A DNA stretch of 64,000 nt from Tumebacillus permanentifrigoris (GTDB lineage Bacteria > Bacillota > Bacilli > Tumebacillales > Tumebacillaceae), in the NCBI RefSeq assembly GCF_003148565.1, contig NZ_QGGL01000009.1:156551-220550 (forward strand). The letters are read 5' to 3'. Under the pieces are notes generated by a model, which searched no databases, had not been told where the DNA came from, and was given only the letters and a program-made list of their open reading frames with translations. Of the stretch, positions 1-8,226 are shown in pieces. A program made the translations under genes and the position numbers. Positions within the stretch are counted from its first letter, which is position 1; every line of letters starts with the position of its first letter.

Positions 1-611
1 TGGTACATCTCGCCGCTGAGCTGGTCAACCGCTCCGATGTGGTAGATGCCTTGGTCATCGAGTGCAGCGGTCACGTTGGTGACTTTTTTCAACGGATAGC
101 TTTTCAGCAGGTTCGGTGTGTTGGCGCTGACGTCATAGACGCGCAGATCGCCTTCCCTGCCGACGGTGAGCAACGTTTTGCCCGCGACCGCTTGGAGTTG
201 GAGCGCGGTGGCTTGCTTGGTGATCTCTTGGGGCTGGCTCCATGCGGACCCTTGCCACTTGGCCCATTTCAGCGTCTGCCCCTTGCCGATCCAGAACAGG
301 TCGTCGCCCAGCAATTTGTAATTGGTATAGGCAAAAATATCGTCGGCCGGAATCGGCCGTTTTTCCTCAGTGGTAGATTGTGTGGCCGGGTCGAGCGTGG
401 CGAGCACGAGACTTTTCTCACTGAGGTACGCGAAGCGGTGTTCCCCGATCCATTCGACCGGGCGGTTCGGTGTCATCGTGCCGACTTTGACAGCGCGGCC
501 ATACGGATCAAGAAACGGCTGGTTTTTGGCCGTGGTTTCCCAATACGTCTGTAAGCCAAAGATGACGATAAAAATCAAGAAAAAAGGAAAAATTCGTAAA
601 AATTTCTTCAT
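1..611 (-). CDS. Membrane-anchored protein of unknown function, cut by the window edge
   Basis: A minus-strand reading frame starts at the ATG at 611 and stays open to the window edge (203 codons visible). A GAGGGGG ribosome site precedes the start by about 8 bases. The N-terminus (MKKFLRIFPFFLIFIVIFGL) is a typical signal anchor or signal peptide. The rest is soluble, with spaced Trp and Gly residues and alternating hydrophobic strands (for example HRFAYLSEKSLVLATL), which could be part of a beta-propeller-like extracellular domain; that fold is only an impression. No catalytic motif is visible and I do not recognise the family. It is divergent from the esterase gene at 738. Confidence 0.75.
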   Translation of the reverse strand, partial: MKKFLRIFPFFLIFIVIFGLQTYWETTAKNQPFLDPYGRAVKVGTMTPNRPVEWIGEHRFAYLSEKSLVLATLDPATQSTTEEKRPIPADDIFAYTNYKLLGDDLFWIGKGQTLKWAKWQGSAWSQPQEITKQATALQLQAVAGKTLLTVGREGDLRVYDVSANTPNLLKSYPLKKVTNVTAALDDQGIYHIGAVDQLSGEMY

Positions 612-698
612 TCGTCGAGCCCCCTCATATTTTTCCAGATTACTACAAATCATGATTTTTGAAAAGTAGAGATGTGTCTGATCAATAGCCGAAGGTTT

Positions 699-707
699 TG
701 GTATAAT
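699..707 (+). promoter_or_regulatory. Extended -10 promoter for the esterase gene
   Basis: TGG followed by a perfect TATAAT (702-707) is an extended -10 element. No good -35 box lies 16-18 bases upstream, which fits extended -10 promoters. It is 31 bases upstream of the esterase start codon. Confidence 0.55.
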
Positions 708-737
708 GAAAAGGACTTGAACGAGGAGGAATGTTGC

Positions 738-1481
738 ATGTCGTCCACGGAACAGCAGACAGGTACTGTCGAGCGCGTTGAGATCGCCAGCCGATTCTTG
801 AAGGAGACGCGCGAGGTCCATGTCTACCTGCCGCACAACTATTCACAGCTCTACAAATACCCGGTGCTGTACATCAATGACGGCCCCGATTACATGATGA
901 TGGGGCGGATGATCTCGCTCCTGAACGACCGTTTCCAAGACCGCCTCGCGGGGCGTTTCCTCGTGGTGTTCGTACCGGTCGACAAGTCTCGTCGCCGCGA
1001 GGACTACCACCCGGAGGGCGCACGCAACGAAGCGTACATCCGGTTTTTCGCAGACGAACTCGTTCCGATGATCGAGGAGAAGTTCGCGGCGTTCCCGATG
1101 GGGCCAGCGCGTGGGATCATGGGGTCGTCGCTCGGAGCGACGGCAGCGTTGCACACGCTGTTGAGCTATCCGAAAAAATTCCACTACCTCGCCTTGCAGT
1201 CGGGGGCGTTCCACGAATCGAGCTTCGCGTCTGTAGCAGGTCGCCGTGACCTGGCGACTGTGCCGGTCTACCAAGTGGTCGGACTGCAAGAGGATCAGTT
1301 CAAGAGCGGCTCCGGCAAAGTGATCGACATCCTCGCGCTAAACCGCCAGATGCGCGATCTGTTGCAAGCGCAAGGTGTCGAGGTGGAATACGGTGAGTAC
1401 GACCATGACCATACGTGGGGCTTTTGGCAAGAGGATCTGCCGCGAGCGTTGGACCACTTCGTTAGACACACTTCCTTTTGA
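738..1481 (+). CDS. Alpha/beta hydrolase, putative esterase (Fes/esterase D-like family)
   Basis: A 247-residue cytoplasmic hydrolase. The start at 738 is chosen because GAGGAGGA lies at 723-730; the upstream in-frame codons have no ribosome site. Seen: a beta-strand block with YPVLYINDGPDY near residue 45, the nucleophile elbow GSSLGA (GxSxG) near residue 133, and a C-terminal HDHTWGFW where a catalytic His is expected, as in the putative esterase family (PF00756) that includes enterochelin esterase and S-formylglutathione hydrolase-like proteins. No signal peptide. It stands alone between its own promoter and terminator. The substrate cannot be told from the sequence. Confidence 0.85.
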   Translation: MSSTEQQTGTVERVEIASRFLKETREVHVYLPHNYSQLYKYPVLYINDGPDYMMMGRMISLLNDRFQDRLAGRFLVVFVPVDKSRRREDYHPEGARNEAYIRFFADELVPMIEEKFAAFPMGPARGIMGSSLGATAALHTLLSYPKKFHYLALQSGAFHESSFASVAGRRDLATVPVYQVVGLQEDQFKSGSGKVIDILALNRQMRDLLQAQGVEVEYGEYDHDHTWGFWQEDLPRALDHFVRHTSF

Positions 1482-1493
1482 TGCGTTACATGG

Positions 1494-1533
1494 AAAAAGC
1501 GACCAAGCCGCGTGCGGCTGTGGTCGCTTTTTT
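1494..1533 (+). terminator. Rho-independent terminator after the esterase gene
   Basis: Stem GCGACCA-AGCCGC closing on GCGGCT-TGGTCGC, followed by TTTTTT. Confidence 0.85.
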
Positions 1534-1555
1534 GTACAATAGGTAGACATCCCTA

Positions 1556-1584
1556 TTGTCGAAACATGTCGACTGTGCTATTTT
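1556..1584 (+). promoter_or_regulatory. Probable promoter for the permease gene
   Basis: TTGTCG (1556-1561), a 17-base spacer and TATTTT (1579-1584), located just after the esterase terminator and about 55 bases upstream of the permease start. Confidence 0.5.
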
Positions 1585-1639
1585 AGAACGAATCAGGACT
1601 CGAGATGAGCTGAGTGAGATGAGCAAAGGAGAGATCGAG

Positions 1640-3001
1640 ATGAGCAGGGACAAGCAAGAGTTGGCGCGCAGTTTAAAAGAGCGTCACATCATGATGATCG
1701 CGCTTGGTGGGGCGATCGGTGCCGGGATCTTCAAAGGCAGCAGCAGTTCGATTACGATGGCGGGTCCGAGCGTTGTGTTTGCCTACTTATTGGGTGGCAT
1801 CATTTTATTGTTCGTGATGCAAGGGTTGGCGGAGATGGCGGTGCGCAACACCCGTGCCGTCACGTTTCGAGACCTGCTAGAACCGATACTGGGTCGCTTC
1901 GCCGGGTACTTTGCCGGTTGGATATACTGGATCACGTGGGTGCTGGTCATGGCCGCCGAGATTGCCGCAGCAGCTGTGTTTCTGAGCCATTGGTTCACCA
2001 CCGTGCCCCTGTGGGTGATGGCGCTGATCGTGTCGATCGCCCTCACGGTTTTGAATCTGTTCCAAGCCAATGTGTTTGGCGAAACTGAATTTTGGTTGAC
2101 CGGCGTTAAAATCATCACGCTGGTGATGTTCATCCTCATCGGCGGCCTGCTGTTGTTCACCGGATTTGGCGATCATCCGGCGACAGGATTCCAGCATCTC
2201 ACAGATGCCGGTGGATTTTTCCCGAACGGGCTGTCCGGGTTGGCACAATCGATGCTCGTGGTCATGCTTTCTTTTGGTGGAACCGAGATGATCGGGATGA
2301 CACTCGGGGAGACCCAAGATGCCTCGGTCACCATTCCGCGTGCTGCACGTGGTGTGATCTACCGCGTCTTGGTGTTTTACATCCTGCCGATCCTCATCAT
2401 CACAGCGCTCGTACCGTGGAATCAACTCGGTGAGGACTCCCCGTTCGTGTCTGTTTTCTCAGCCATTGGCATCCCTTATGTCGGGGACATCATGAATTTC
2501 GTGATGTTGACAGCTGTGCTGTCAGCCGCGAACACAGGTATGTATGCCACGTCGCGCATGCTCTTCACACAAGCTACAGACGGTGAGGCACCCCGTTATT
2601 TTGCGAAACTCTCGAAAAACAAAGTGCCCGCGCGCGCACTACTCGCCTCCACGGCCTTTTTGTACATCAGCGTGATCATCGCGTTTTTTGCAAAGGGGCA
2701 CACGTTCGACTACCTGATGGTCATCCCCGGTTATTCGATCATGATCACCTGGATGCTGTTGCTGGTCGCGCACCTCAAGAGCCGACAGAACGTGTTCGAC
2801 GCGCATGAGTACCACGTGAAGGCGTTCCCTGTGACCACTTGGATCGCATTGATCGCGTTGGTCGTGATCTTCCTTGCGGTGGTCGCGACTTCCCCTGTGC
2901 CGGGGACGCTGGTCGCTTTGCTGGTGATGGTGCTCGTCGCCATGTCTTATCAGCTACTGAATCCCAGAAAATCAACAGACGCTCGCAACTCCGCGATGTA
3001 A
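1640..3001 (+). CDS. APC-superfamily amino acid permease
   Basis: A 453-residue integral membrane protein with about 12 hydrophobic segments. The start at 1640 is chosen because AAAGGAGAG lies 7-15 bases upstream; in-frame codons before it lie inside the promoter. The N-terminal motif ALGGAIGAGIFKGSS in TM1 matches the amino acid transporter (AAT/GABA permease-like) family, as does a charged cytoplasmic loop with a GGTEMIGMTLGE-type TM6 region. The expected role is proton-coupled uptake of an amino acid across the cytoplasmic membrane; the substrate is not predictable. Single-gene unit with its own terminator. Confidence 0.9.
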   Translation: MSRDKQELARSLKERHIMMIALGGAIGAGIFKGSSSSITMAGPSVVFAYLLGGIILLFVMQGLAEMAVRNTRAVTFRDLLEPILGRFAGYFAGWIYWITWVLVMAAEIAAAAVFLSHWFTTVPLWVMALIVSIALTVLNLFQANVFGETEFWLTGVKIITLVMFILIGGLLLFTGFGDHPATGFQHLTDAGGFFPNGLSGLAQSMLVVMLSFGGTEMIGMTLGETQDASVTIPRAARGVIYRVLVFYILPILIITALVPWNQLGEDSPFVSVFSAIGIPYVGDIMNFVMLTAVLSAANTGMYATSRMLFTQATDGEAPRYFAKLSKNKVPARALLASTAFLYISVIIAFFAKGHTFDYLMVIPGYSIMITWMLLLVAHLKSRQNVFDAHEYHVKAFPVTTWIALIALVVIFLAVVATSPVPGTLVALLVMVLVAMSYQLLNPRKSTDARNSAM

Positions 3002-3043
3002 AAAAAGACCGTGCATCCCTACAGGGGAGCACGGTCTCTTTTT
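3001..3043 (+). terminator. Rho-independent terminator after the permease gene
   Basis: AGACCGTGC paired with GCACGGTCT and followed by CTTTTT; A-rich on the 5' side. It starts inside the stop codon. Confidence 0.85.
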
Positions 3044-3074
3044 CGGCCAATGAGCTGCGGACGAGCCGATGCTT

Positions 3075-3107
3075 GCGACCAAGCCTTGTGAGCAGTGGTC
3101 GTTTTTT
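3075..3107 (+). terminator. Second terminator-like hairpin
   Basis: GCGACCA, a 14-base loop region, TGGTCG and TTTTTT. The 5' arm and tail closely resemble the terminator at 1494-1533 (both begin GCGACCAAGCC and end with TGGTCG plus a T run). Confidence 0.5.
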
Positions 3108-3171
3108 GTAGGCGAAGTCGCTGGGTGGCCATTTAGTTGAAGAAAGGCGACATGGGCTCGTCGTCTCTTCT

Positions 3172-3789
3172 CTATAAAGTGGCTTTGTGCAAAGCAATTG
3201 CCGCTTTCTTGACTCCGGCTTTCAAGTCGTCTAGATAACGGGCGGCGAGTTGGTGGAGTTCAGCCTGGAAACTCGGCGCATGGGTGGCGACCACGAGCAG
3301 CCCTTGGAGGGCGCGAGATCGCTGTTTTCCTTCTAGTGCTTCTACAAGCAAGGGATACACATCGGTGGACGCGGTTTCTCCCCGAATTGCATAGTTGCCC
3401 AAAAGTTCTACGGCGTAGTCGCGTACAATGGTGCTCGTCTCCACGCTCTGCATCTCGCGCAACTTCGGAAGCAACTCGACCACCACATCTGGTGTGAGGT
3501 GCGCAACGAGTGCCAGCGCATGCATCGCTTCCCAGCGTACCCGTGTAGCCTTGTGGTTCAACAGCGCGACGAGTGCCGGGGCGTAGGGCGATACGTAGGC
3601 AGGATGGCTCTCTGCTACTTGGGTCAACACTTCGGCGGCGTCGCCGACGAGACCTTTGTCCGTGCTGTCCAACCCCTGCACGATGTGCTGCAAAAGTTCT
3701 GGATGCTCCACGCAGTCGGCCACAACTCGACGGTTCGCCGCTTCCGTTCTGTCCCCTACTTGTGAGGACAATTGTTCCAAGATGCTCAT
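3172..3789 (-). CDS. HEAT-repeat protein
   Basis: A 205-residue, mostly helical protein. The start at 3789 has GGAGGAG about 8 bases upstream. The sequence is a run of helical pairs of HEAT/armadillo type, for example LLQHIVQGLDSTDKGLVGDAAEVLTQ, then ALVALLNHKATRVRWEAMHALALVA, then LLPKLREMQSVETSTIVRDYAVELLGNYA. Such proteins are binding scaffolds; no catalytic residues are visible. No signal peptide, so probably cytoplasmic. No partner can be inferred from the neighbours. Confidence 0.75.
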   Translation of the reverse strand: MSILEQLSSQVGDRTEAANRRVVADCVEHPELLQHIVQGLDSTDKGLVGDAAEVLTQVAESHPAYVSPYAPALVALLNHKATRVRWEAMHALALVAHLTPDVVVELLPKLREMQSVETSTIVRDYAVELLGNYAIRGETASTDVYPLLVEALEGKQRSRALQGLLVVATHAPSFQAELHQLAARYLDDLKAGVKKAAIALHKATL

Positions 3790-3825
3790 GTCCGTACTCC
3801 TCCAGTGCATCGATTCAGTGTGATG

Positions 3826-3860
3826 AAAAAGCCATCGCTCCGTCACAGATGAACGATGGC
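3826..3860 (-). terminator. Rho-independent terminator after the Nudix gene
   Basis: On the minus strand GCCATCG pairs with CGATGGC and is followed by TTTTT. It lies between the Nudix stop codon and the HEAT-protein start. Confidence 0.75.
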
Positions 3861-3922
3861 AGGTAGGTGTGGTCTCGTTTATTGAATGGTCTTCTGTAGT
3901 CTGTTGTAGTGAAAATGCCAAC

Positions 3923-4417
<495 letters not shown>

Positions 4418-4539
4418 TTAGAGTAGCATTTTTGGGGAGAGGAAGGTATATCTGACCAACGCCGAGCGTGAGAAAAAAACCTCATTCGCGATGGTAAACG
4501 CGGCAAGGTCCTCCCTTCTCGCTCTCTTCAGCGTCGTTT

Positions 4540-5016
4540 TTAATCAAACAATCCTCTGCGAATCAAGTTTGCGGTAACCGGTGGCTTTCCAATTTCTCGT
4601 GACCAGATTGACAATTGTCCGATGTGGTGGATCTCATGGGCGATCACATGTCGTATAATCTCCCCGTATTTGTAGCTTTCCCATTCGCCGGTATCTTCGT
4701 TTTGATCGGACAATCTATTATCTTCCATGCTGCTATTCCAAGCGTAGATGAATGGGGCGATTTCCGCATGGCATCGTGCTGAACAATCTCTTAACGTTTG
4801 CACGCTGGCATCCTCAGGCGACGGAAGCGTTTTAGGCTCCTTTCCTTGCAACAAACTGATCCAGCCGTACTCGACATAAACAATGTGGTACAGCGTGTAG
4901 AGAATGCTTCCCAGACCGCCTGTTCGTTTCTTCAACAACTCTTCCTCGAGAACTTGGTCGCACCAGTCAAACCAATCTTTGCGAACTTGCCAGTTATACT
5001 CGAATAGTTTCAACAT
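4540..5016 (-). CDS. DinB-family (DinB/YfiT-like) protein
   Basis: A 158-residue four-helix-bundle protein of the damage-inducible DinB superfamily. Seen: an N-terminal helix with YNWQVRKDW, a metal-ligand His in LYTLYHIV near residue 43, and the C-terminal HVIAHEIHHIGQL that supplies the other two His ligands. AAAGGGGATAC is the ribosome site. Members act as metal-dependent thiol transferases or small-molecule modifying enzymes; the DNA-damage link is in name only here. About 170 bases separate it from the small ORF ending at 5188. Confidence 0.85.
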   Translation of the reverse strand: MLKLFEYNWQVRKDWFDWCDQVLEEELLKKRTGGLGSILYTLYHIVYVEYGWISLLQGKEPKTLPSPEDASVQTLRDCSARCHAEIAPFIYAWNSSMEDNRLSDQNEDTGEWESYKYGEIIRHVIAHEIHHIGQLSIWSREIGKPPVTANLIRRGLFD

Positions 5017-5187
5017 GTATGTATCCCCTTTATTTAATACTATGTTCCTCCTACCATTCGCTAAATAAATGTGTTATCCTGCGGGGCGACATGACAGGTA
5101 CGATTAGGCTTTCCTCTGCACGACTGTTTAGGTTGGTAAGCACCCGAATCATGGAGAGATGGCCTAAAAGTAACCCCAAGTCCAATT

Positions 5188-5355
5188 CTACGGTTGAGTT
5201 GTTGCCGTATTCTCGTGCCATGTTTGCTCGTTCAACGGGATTGTCCGCTGGAGGGAATGCCCGAACGATTGCTCCAATAGTAACAGGAGGAGGTGTGAGC
5301 CAGAATCAGTGCGGACAAACTCACTGACGTTCTTCGGCAAAACAACCTGACTCAT
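5188..5355 (-). CDS. Small ORF (55 aa) translationally coupled to the HTH-TPR regulator
   Basis: The ATG at 5355 overlaps the regulator's stop codon as ATGA, the classic geometry of translational coupling. The product is 55 residues with an internal run SHLLLLLLEQ near residues 20-29 and a polar C-terminus. Unlike the small ORF of the neighbouring locus it lacks a positively charged N-terminus and a clear signal peptide, so export is not evident. A short ORF right behind a TPR regulator is where RRNPP pheromone precursors sit, but the sequence itself does not prove this role. It could also be a decayed or regulatory ORF. Confidence 0.45.
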   Translation of the reverse strand: MSQVVLPKNVSEFVRTDSGSHLLLLLLEQSFGHSLQRTIPLNEQTWHENTATTQP

Positions 5356-6644
5356 AGCACGATCCCCTTTTGCTCCCGTGCTTGCCGATTGAATGACCAC
5401 ATCTCGTGCATGACACGTAACGCACTTTGACAGTCATCGTGGGACTCGTACAAGTGAGATAGTTCCTGCATCGTCTCCTCGTATTCCATGTGGCAATCGG
5501 TGAGCTTGAAGCAGTCTGCCGCCTGTTTCATGTATTTGACCGCGACAGTCTGTTGATTTCTGGCCTTTGCGATACCAGCTTGAATCCTGGCTACCCATGC
5601 TTGGTAGGAATGAACGGTTGGCAACAGTTTGCGAGCCGTTTGACACGCTTCCTCCGCCAGATCGAGTTTCCCACCAGCAAGATAGAGTTTCGCAAGCTCT
5701 GTTACAGTGATCCCCGTTTCTTCATCCCGCCGAAGTCTTCTATAGTCCTCCACAAGAAACTCTAAAACACTTATCGCCTTGTCACAATTCCCCATCTCCC
5801 CTTGGAGAACTGCAAGCCGGACTTCAAGACTCAACTTCTCCGATTTGTTGTTCAACGCCTCGAAGCACCATTGGGCACGTTTGGCGTAGTCTGTAGCTTG
5901 CTCGTACTGGTCGGCAACGTGGGAGGACTGAGCTAGTTTCATATAGAGATTCCCCAGTCCTTGAATGTCCTCACGTTCATCAAAGATCGGCAAGGCCAAT
6001 TGAAGCGTAACAACTGCTTGTTTCAATTGACCCGACTTTTGTTGAATCTCCGCCTTCGTCAGCAACAACGAGCATTGGAGATGTACGTCCTTCAAATGAG
6101 AAGAACGCATCTGTGCGAGCGCATTTGTCAAATAATGCTCTGCGATCTGAAATCGTCTGCGTTTCAACTCTAGCTGCCCAAGTTGATGAAAGACACGGAT
6201 GAGCATGATGGGGCTTCCGCTATTTGATTGTGCGTGGTCTAACAATTGCTGGAACGACTCTTCGGCTTCTTGAAACTGATTCAACCCAAGCAGACAGCAG
6301 GCGTAGTCATAGCGAATTTCAAACGGATCGAGTTTGCCATTATTCGTTTGGATGACTTTTTTCAAATACGGCAACGCACCTGAAAATTCACCGGCAGATA
6401 GCATGCCTTTTGCCAATCTGTACTTACTGATGATGACAAGGTTCAGTTCCAAGTTCCCAATCAGTTCGTCTAGGGGGATTTCAAGTTTCTCCGCGATCTT
6501 CCCCAAGACGTGATAGCTTGGTTTTGCCTTGTCTGATTCGATCTGTGAAACCATTGATGGGGTTACGATCCCTTCTGCTAGTTGGATTTGGGATAAGCCT
6601 TTTTTCATCCGCAGTTGACGGAGCCGTTGACCGAAGGTTTCCAT
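5352..6644 (-). CDS. XRE-type HTH regulator with TPR sensor domain (RRNPP-like)
   Basis: A 430-residue protein. Residues 3-60 are a typical XRE helix-turn-helix (GQRLRQLRMKKGLSQIQLAEG, then TPSMVSQIESDKAKPS), and the remainder is a series of TPR helical hairpins (for example AEESFQQLLDHAQ, AEHYLTNALAQM, AEEACQTARKLLP). This layout is that of PlcR/NprR/PrgX-type receptors that bind short peptides in the TPR groove; it is also found in other TPR regulators. The start at 6644 is preceded by GAGAGGTGG. The leader contains a 14-bp palindrome and a four-codon minicistron. A 55-codon ORF overlaps its stop codon. Confidence 0.85.
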   Translation of the reverse strand: METFGQRLRQLRMKKGLSQIQLAEGIVTPSMVSQIESDKAKPSYHVLGKIAEKLEIPLDELIGNLELNLVIISKYRLAKGMLSAGEFSGALPYLKKVIQTNNGKLDPFEIRYDYACCLLGLNQFQEAEESFQQLLDHAQSNSGSPIMLIRVFHQLGQLELKRRRFQIAEHYLTNALAQMRSSHLKDVHLQCSLLLTKAEIQQKSGQLKQAVVTLQLALPIFDEREDIQGLGNLYMKLAQSSHVADQYEQATDYAKRAQWCFEALNNKSEKLSLEVRLAVLQGEMGNCDKAISVLEFLVEDYRRLRRDEETGITVTELAKLYLAGGKLDLAEEACQTARKLLPTVHSYQAWVARIQAGIAKARNQQTVAVKYMKQAADCFKLTDCHMEYEETMQELSHLYESHDDCQSALRVMHEMWSFNRQAREQKGIVL

Positions 6645-6668
6645 GTAACTACCACCTCTCATTGATTA

Positions 6669-6683
6669 CTAAACTGTTTTCAT
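6669..6683 (-). other. Four-codon minicistron (MKTV) in the regulator leader
   Basis: ATG AAA ACA GTT TAG follows GGAGGTGAT, a nine-base match to the anti-Shine-Dalgarno sequence and the best ribosome site in this region. It ends 24 bases before the regulator's ATG. It may be a translated upstream ORF that sets reinitiation at the regulator; this is inference. Confidence 0.35.
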
Positions 6684-6709
6684 AGTATCACCTCCGTTTA
6701 ATATATTGT

Positions 6710-6723
6710 TAGATATTTATCTA
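6710..6723. promoter_or_regulatory. 14-bp palindrome, candidate operator
   Basis: TAGATA-TT-TATCTA is a perfect inverted repeat lying between the upstream terminator and the ribosome site of the HTH-TPR regulator, a position suited to autoregulation. The sequence here is very AT-rich, so chance symmetry cannot be excluded. Confidence 0.35.
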
Positions 6724-6769
6724 GTTGTTGCCGCTAATTACATACACAATAATTGTCTGACTATTTCGC

Positions 6770-6800
6770 AAAAAAGCACCTTCATAAAAGAAGGCGCTTT
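6770..6800 (-). terminator. Rho-independent terminator after the pheromone-precursor ORF
   Basis: On the minus strand AGCGCCTTC, a 6-base loop, GAAGGTGCT and TTTTTT. It separates the two regulator-peptide units. Confidence 0.85.
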
Positions 6801-6810
6801 TGCGCTGTTA

Positions 6811-6975
6811 CTAAATCCGAGATAAAGTTATCGAATCTGGTCTAATAGGGATAGTTTCTGAAATCTTTACAGAATCTCCACCAATTGGAGTCGTTTCAGC
6901 TAGAGTCTTACTGATAGTATTTGTGTAAAATGCCACGCACACAAAAAGTAAAGCTATAATGAGTCCCTTTTTCAT
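6811..6975 (-). CDS. Secreted peptide-pheromone precursor candidate with two tandem repeats
   Basis: A 54-residue ORF whose ATG (6975-6973) abuts the TAG of the receptor gene with no base between; the ribosome site GAAGGAGAG lies inside the receptor's last codons. Residues 1-26 form a signal peptide: MKK, a hydrophobic core GLIIALLFVCVAFY, then a polar stretch ending LAE. The rest is two adjacent 13-residue repeats, residues 27-39 (ETTPIGGDSVKIS) and 40-52 (ETIPIRPDSITLS), seven identical positions plus two conservative ones, then Arg-Ile. Export signal plus short C-terminal repeats next to a TPR receptor is the layout of Phr/NprX/AimP-type precursors. The mature peptide ends are not known. 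A terminator follows 11 bases after the stop codon. Confidence 0.8.
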   Translation of the reverse strand: MKKGLIIALLFVCVAFYTNTISKTLAETTPIGGDSVKISETIPIRPDSITLSRI

Positions 6976-8157
6976 CTACAACTCTCCTTCATCTAAGAAG
7001 TCAGAGAAATCAATGCACATCTTCTCTGCTACCTCATGATAATGTAAAAACATTGGTGCGTCACCAGAAAGCCTATAATGCTCTAGCAAGCATTTGCAAG
7101 CAAGGTAGCGAATCTTCAAGGAATATCCGTTATCATCAAGAATGGCTTTGGCATAACTTGGCTGATCTGTGGCTAACGTGTAGAGGATCAACAACTTCCC
7201 CAACATATCGCGCCAATTCATGTCCCTCGCTTCCACTATAGCAGTCTCAAGCACAGTAACTGCGCTGGATTTTAACCCTTGTTTTAGAAGTGTCTTGACA
7301 ATCTCTTTTCTAGTGATGATTCGCGATCTACTATCTTGATCAAATTCTTTTATGGCATCCGTTAGTAATACTTGCGACTTACTATAGTTGGCCATCTTGA
7401 ACTCAAAGTGAGCTAGATTGAATTTGGTTTGAGCTAATAGAACTTGGTTTCCGGATTCTTTAGCGTGTTGGACTGATTCAACAGCAAATTTGTGTGCTGC
7501 AACGATATTGCCGTTTGATTCTTCAATCATAGCCTTCTGATAGCTAATTGATGATAGTCTGCTTGGTGTCTCTTCAAAAAATGGCATGATCTCGTTAAGT
7601 AGATCGGAGGCTGACTTAAAATCTCGTATGGCAGTGTAAGATGCCATGAGTTGATACATGACACTATATAATATATCTGTCTCACCGTAATGCTCTTTAG
7701 TCCTCAATGCTAGTTGATGTGCCTGTTCGAGCGCATTTTTCGATTCAATGAATTGATAAGAATCGTTGAATGCTTGCCCAAGTCTAAGCATCGCATTGCA
7801 TCTCTCTGACAATCCTAAAGCTTGGTCAGCTAACTTTAACGCTAGTTTCAAGGTTTTATCTGGATGTTTACGTTCTAGCAACAGTGCTATTAGTTCTTCC
7901 GTTTCCTTCTTTACATCTACCTGCAAGATTCGTTCGACTGGTAACTTTAAGTCTATTGCAATTTTATCTAGCTCAAATGTATATATTTCACGTTTCCCCT
8001 TCCACATCAAACGAAGAGTCTCATGGTTAGTACCTATACGGCCAGCCATCGCCACATTGGAATAATATCCGCCCTTCTCCTTTTTGATCTCCTCGATCCT
8101 TCTACCCAATGGTATCTTGTCTACCGCTGTAAAAGATGGAGCTACAAGCGAATTCAT
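6976..8157 (-). CDS. Peptide-sensing HTH-TPR receptor (RRNPP/AimR-like)
   Basis: A 393-residue cytoplasmic regulator. Residues about 15-80 form a divergent HTH (IPLGRRIEEIKKEKGGYYSN, then GTNHETLRLMWKGKREIY), with a polar recognition helix. Residues 90-390 are TPR-like helical repeats (ERCNAMLRLGQAFNDSYQFIE; AQTKFNLAHFEFKMANYSKSQ; ILYTLATDQPSYAKAILDD). Length and order match RRNPP receptors, about 390 residues like AimR, but no phage genes lie nearby, so a lysis-lysogeny role is not supported. The start has GGGGGGATC upstream. A TGTACA/TATAAT promoter and an inverted repeat lie 70-115 bases upstream. The pheromone-like ORF follows without a gap. Base composition is much richer in A and T than the genome core. 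Confidence 0.85.
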   Translation of the reverse strand: MNSLVAPSFTAVDKIPLGRRIEEIKKEKGGYYSNVAMAGRIGTNHETLRLMWKGKREIYTFELDKIAIDLKLPVERILQVDVKKETEELIALLLERKHPDKTLKLALKLADQALGLSERCNAMLRLGQAFNDSYQFIESKNALEQAHQLALRTKEHYGETDILYSVMYQLMASYTAIRDFKSASDLLNEIMPFFEETPSRLSSISYQKAMIEESNGNIVAAHKFAVESVQHAKESGNQVLLAQTKFNLAHFEFKMANYSKSQVLLTDAIKEFDQDSRSRIITRKEIVKTLLKQGLKSSAVTVLETAIVEARDMNWRDMLGKLLILYTLATDQPSYAKAILDDNGYSLKIRYLACKCLLEHYRLSGDAPMFLHYHEVAEKMCIDFSDFLDEGEL

Positions 8158-8226
8158 TTCGATCCCCCCAGAACTATGTCTCTATGTTCAACTTATTAGT
8201 CGAAAGTCACTACTTATCAGTAATCA

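Noticed and set aside
4460..4530. Terminator-like hairpin after the DinB gene
   Set aside because: The minus strand has a T run (TTTTTTT) but the stem before it is short and interrupted; too weak to list as a feature.
6976..8157. Assignment of the receptor as a phage AimR
   Set aside because: Size and layout fit, but there are no phage genes in the window and I see no specific AimR sequence signature; RRNPP-like is as far as the sequence goes.
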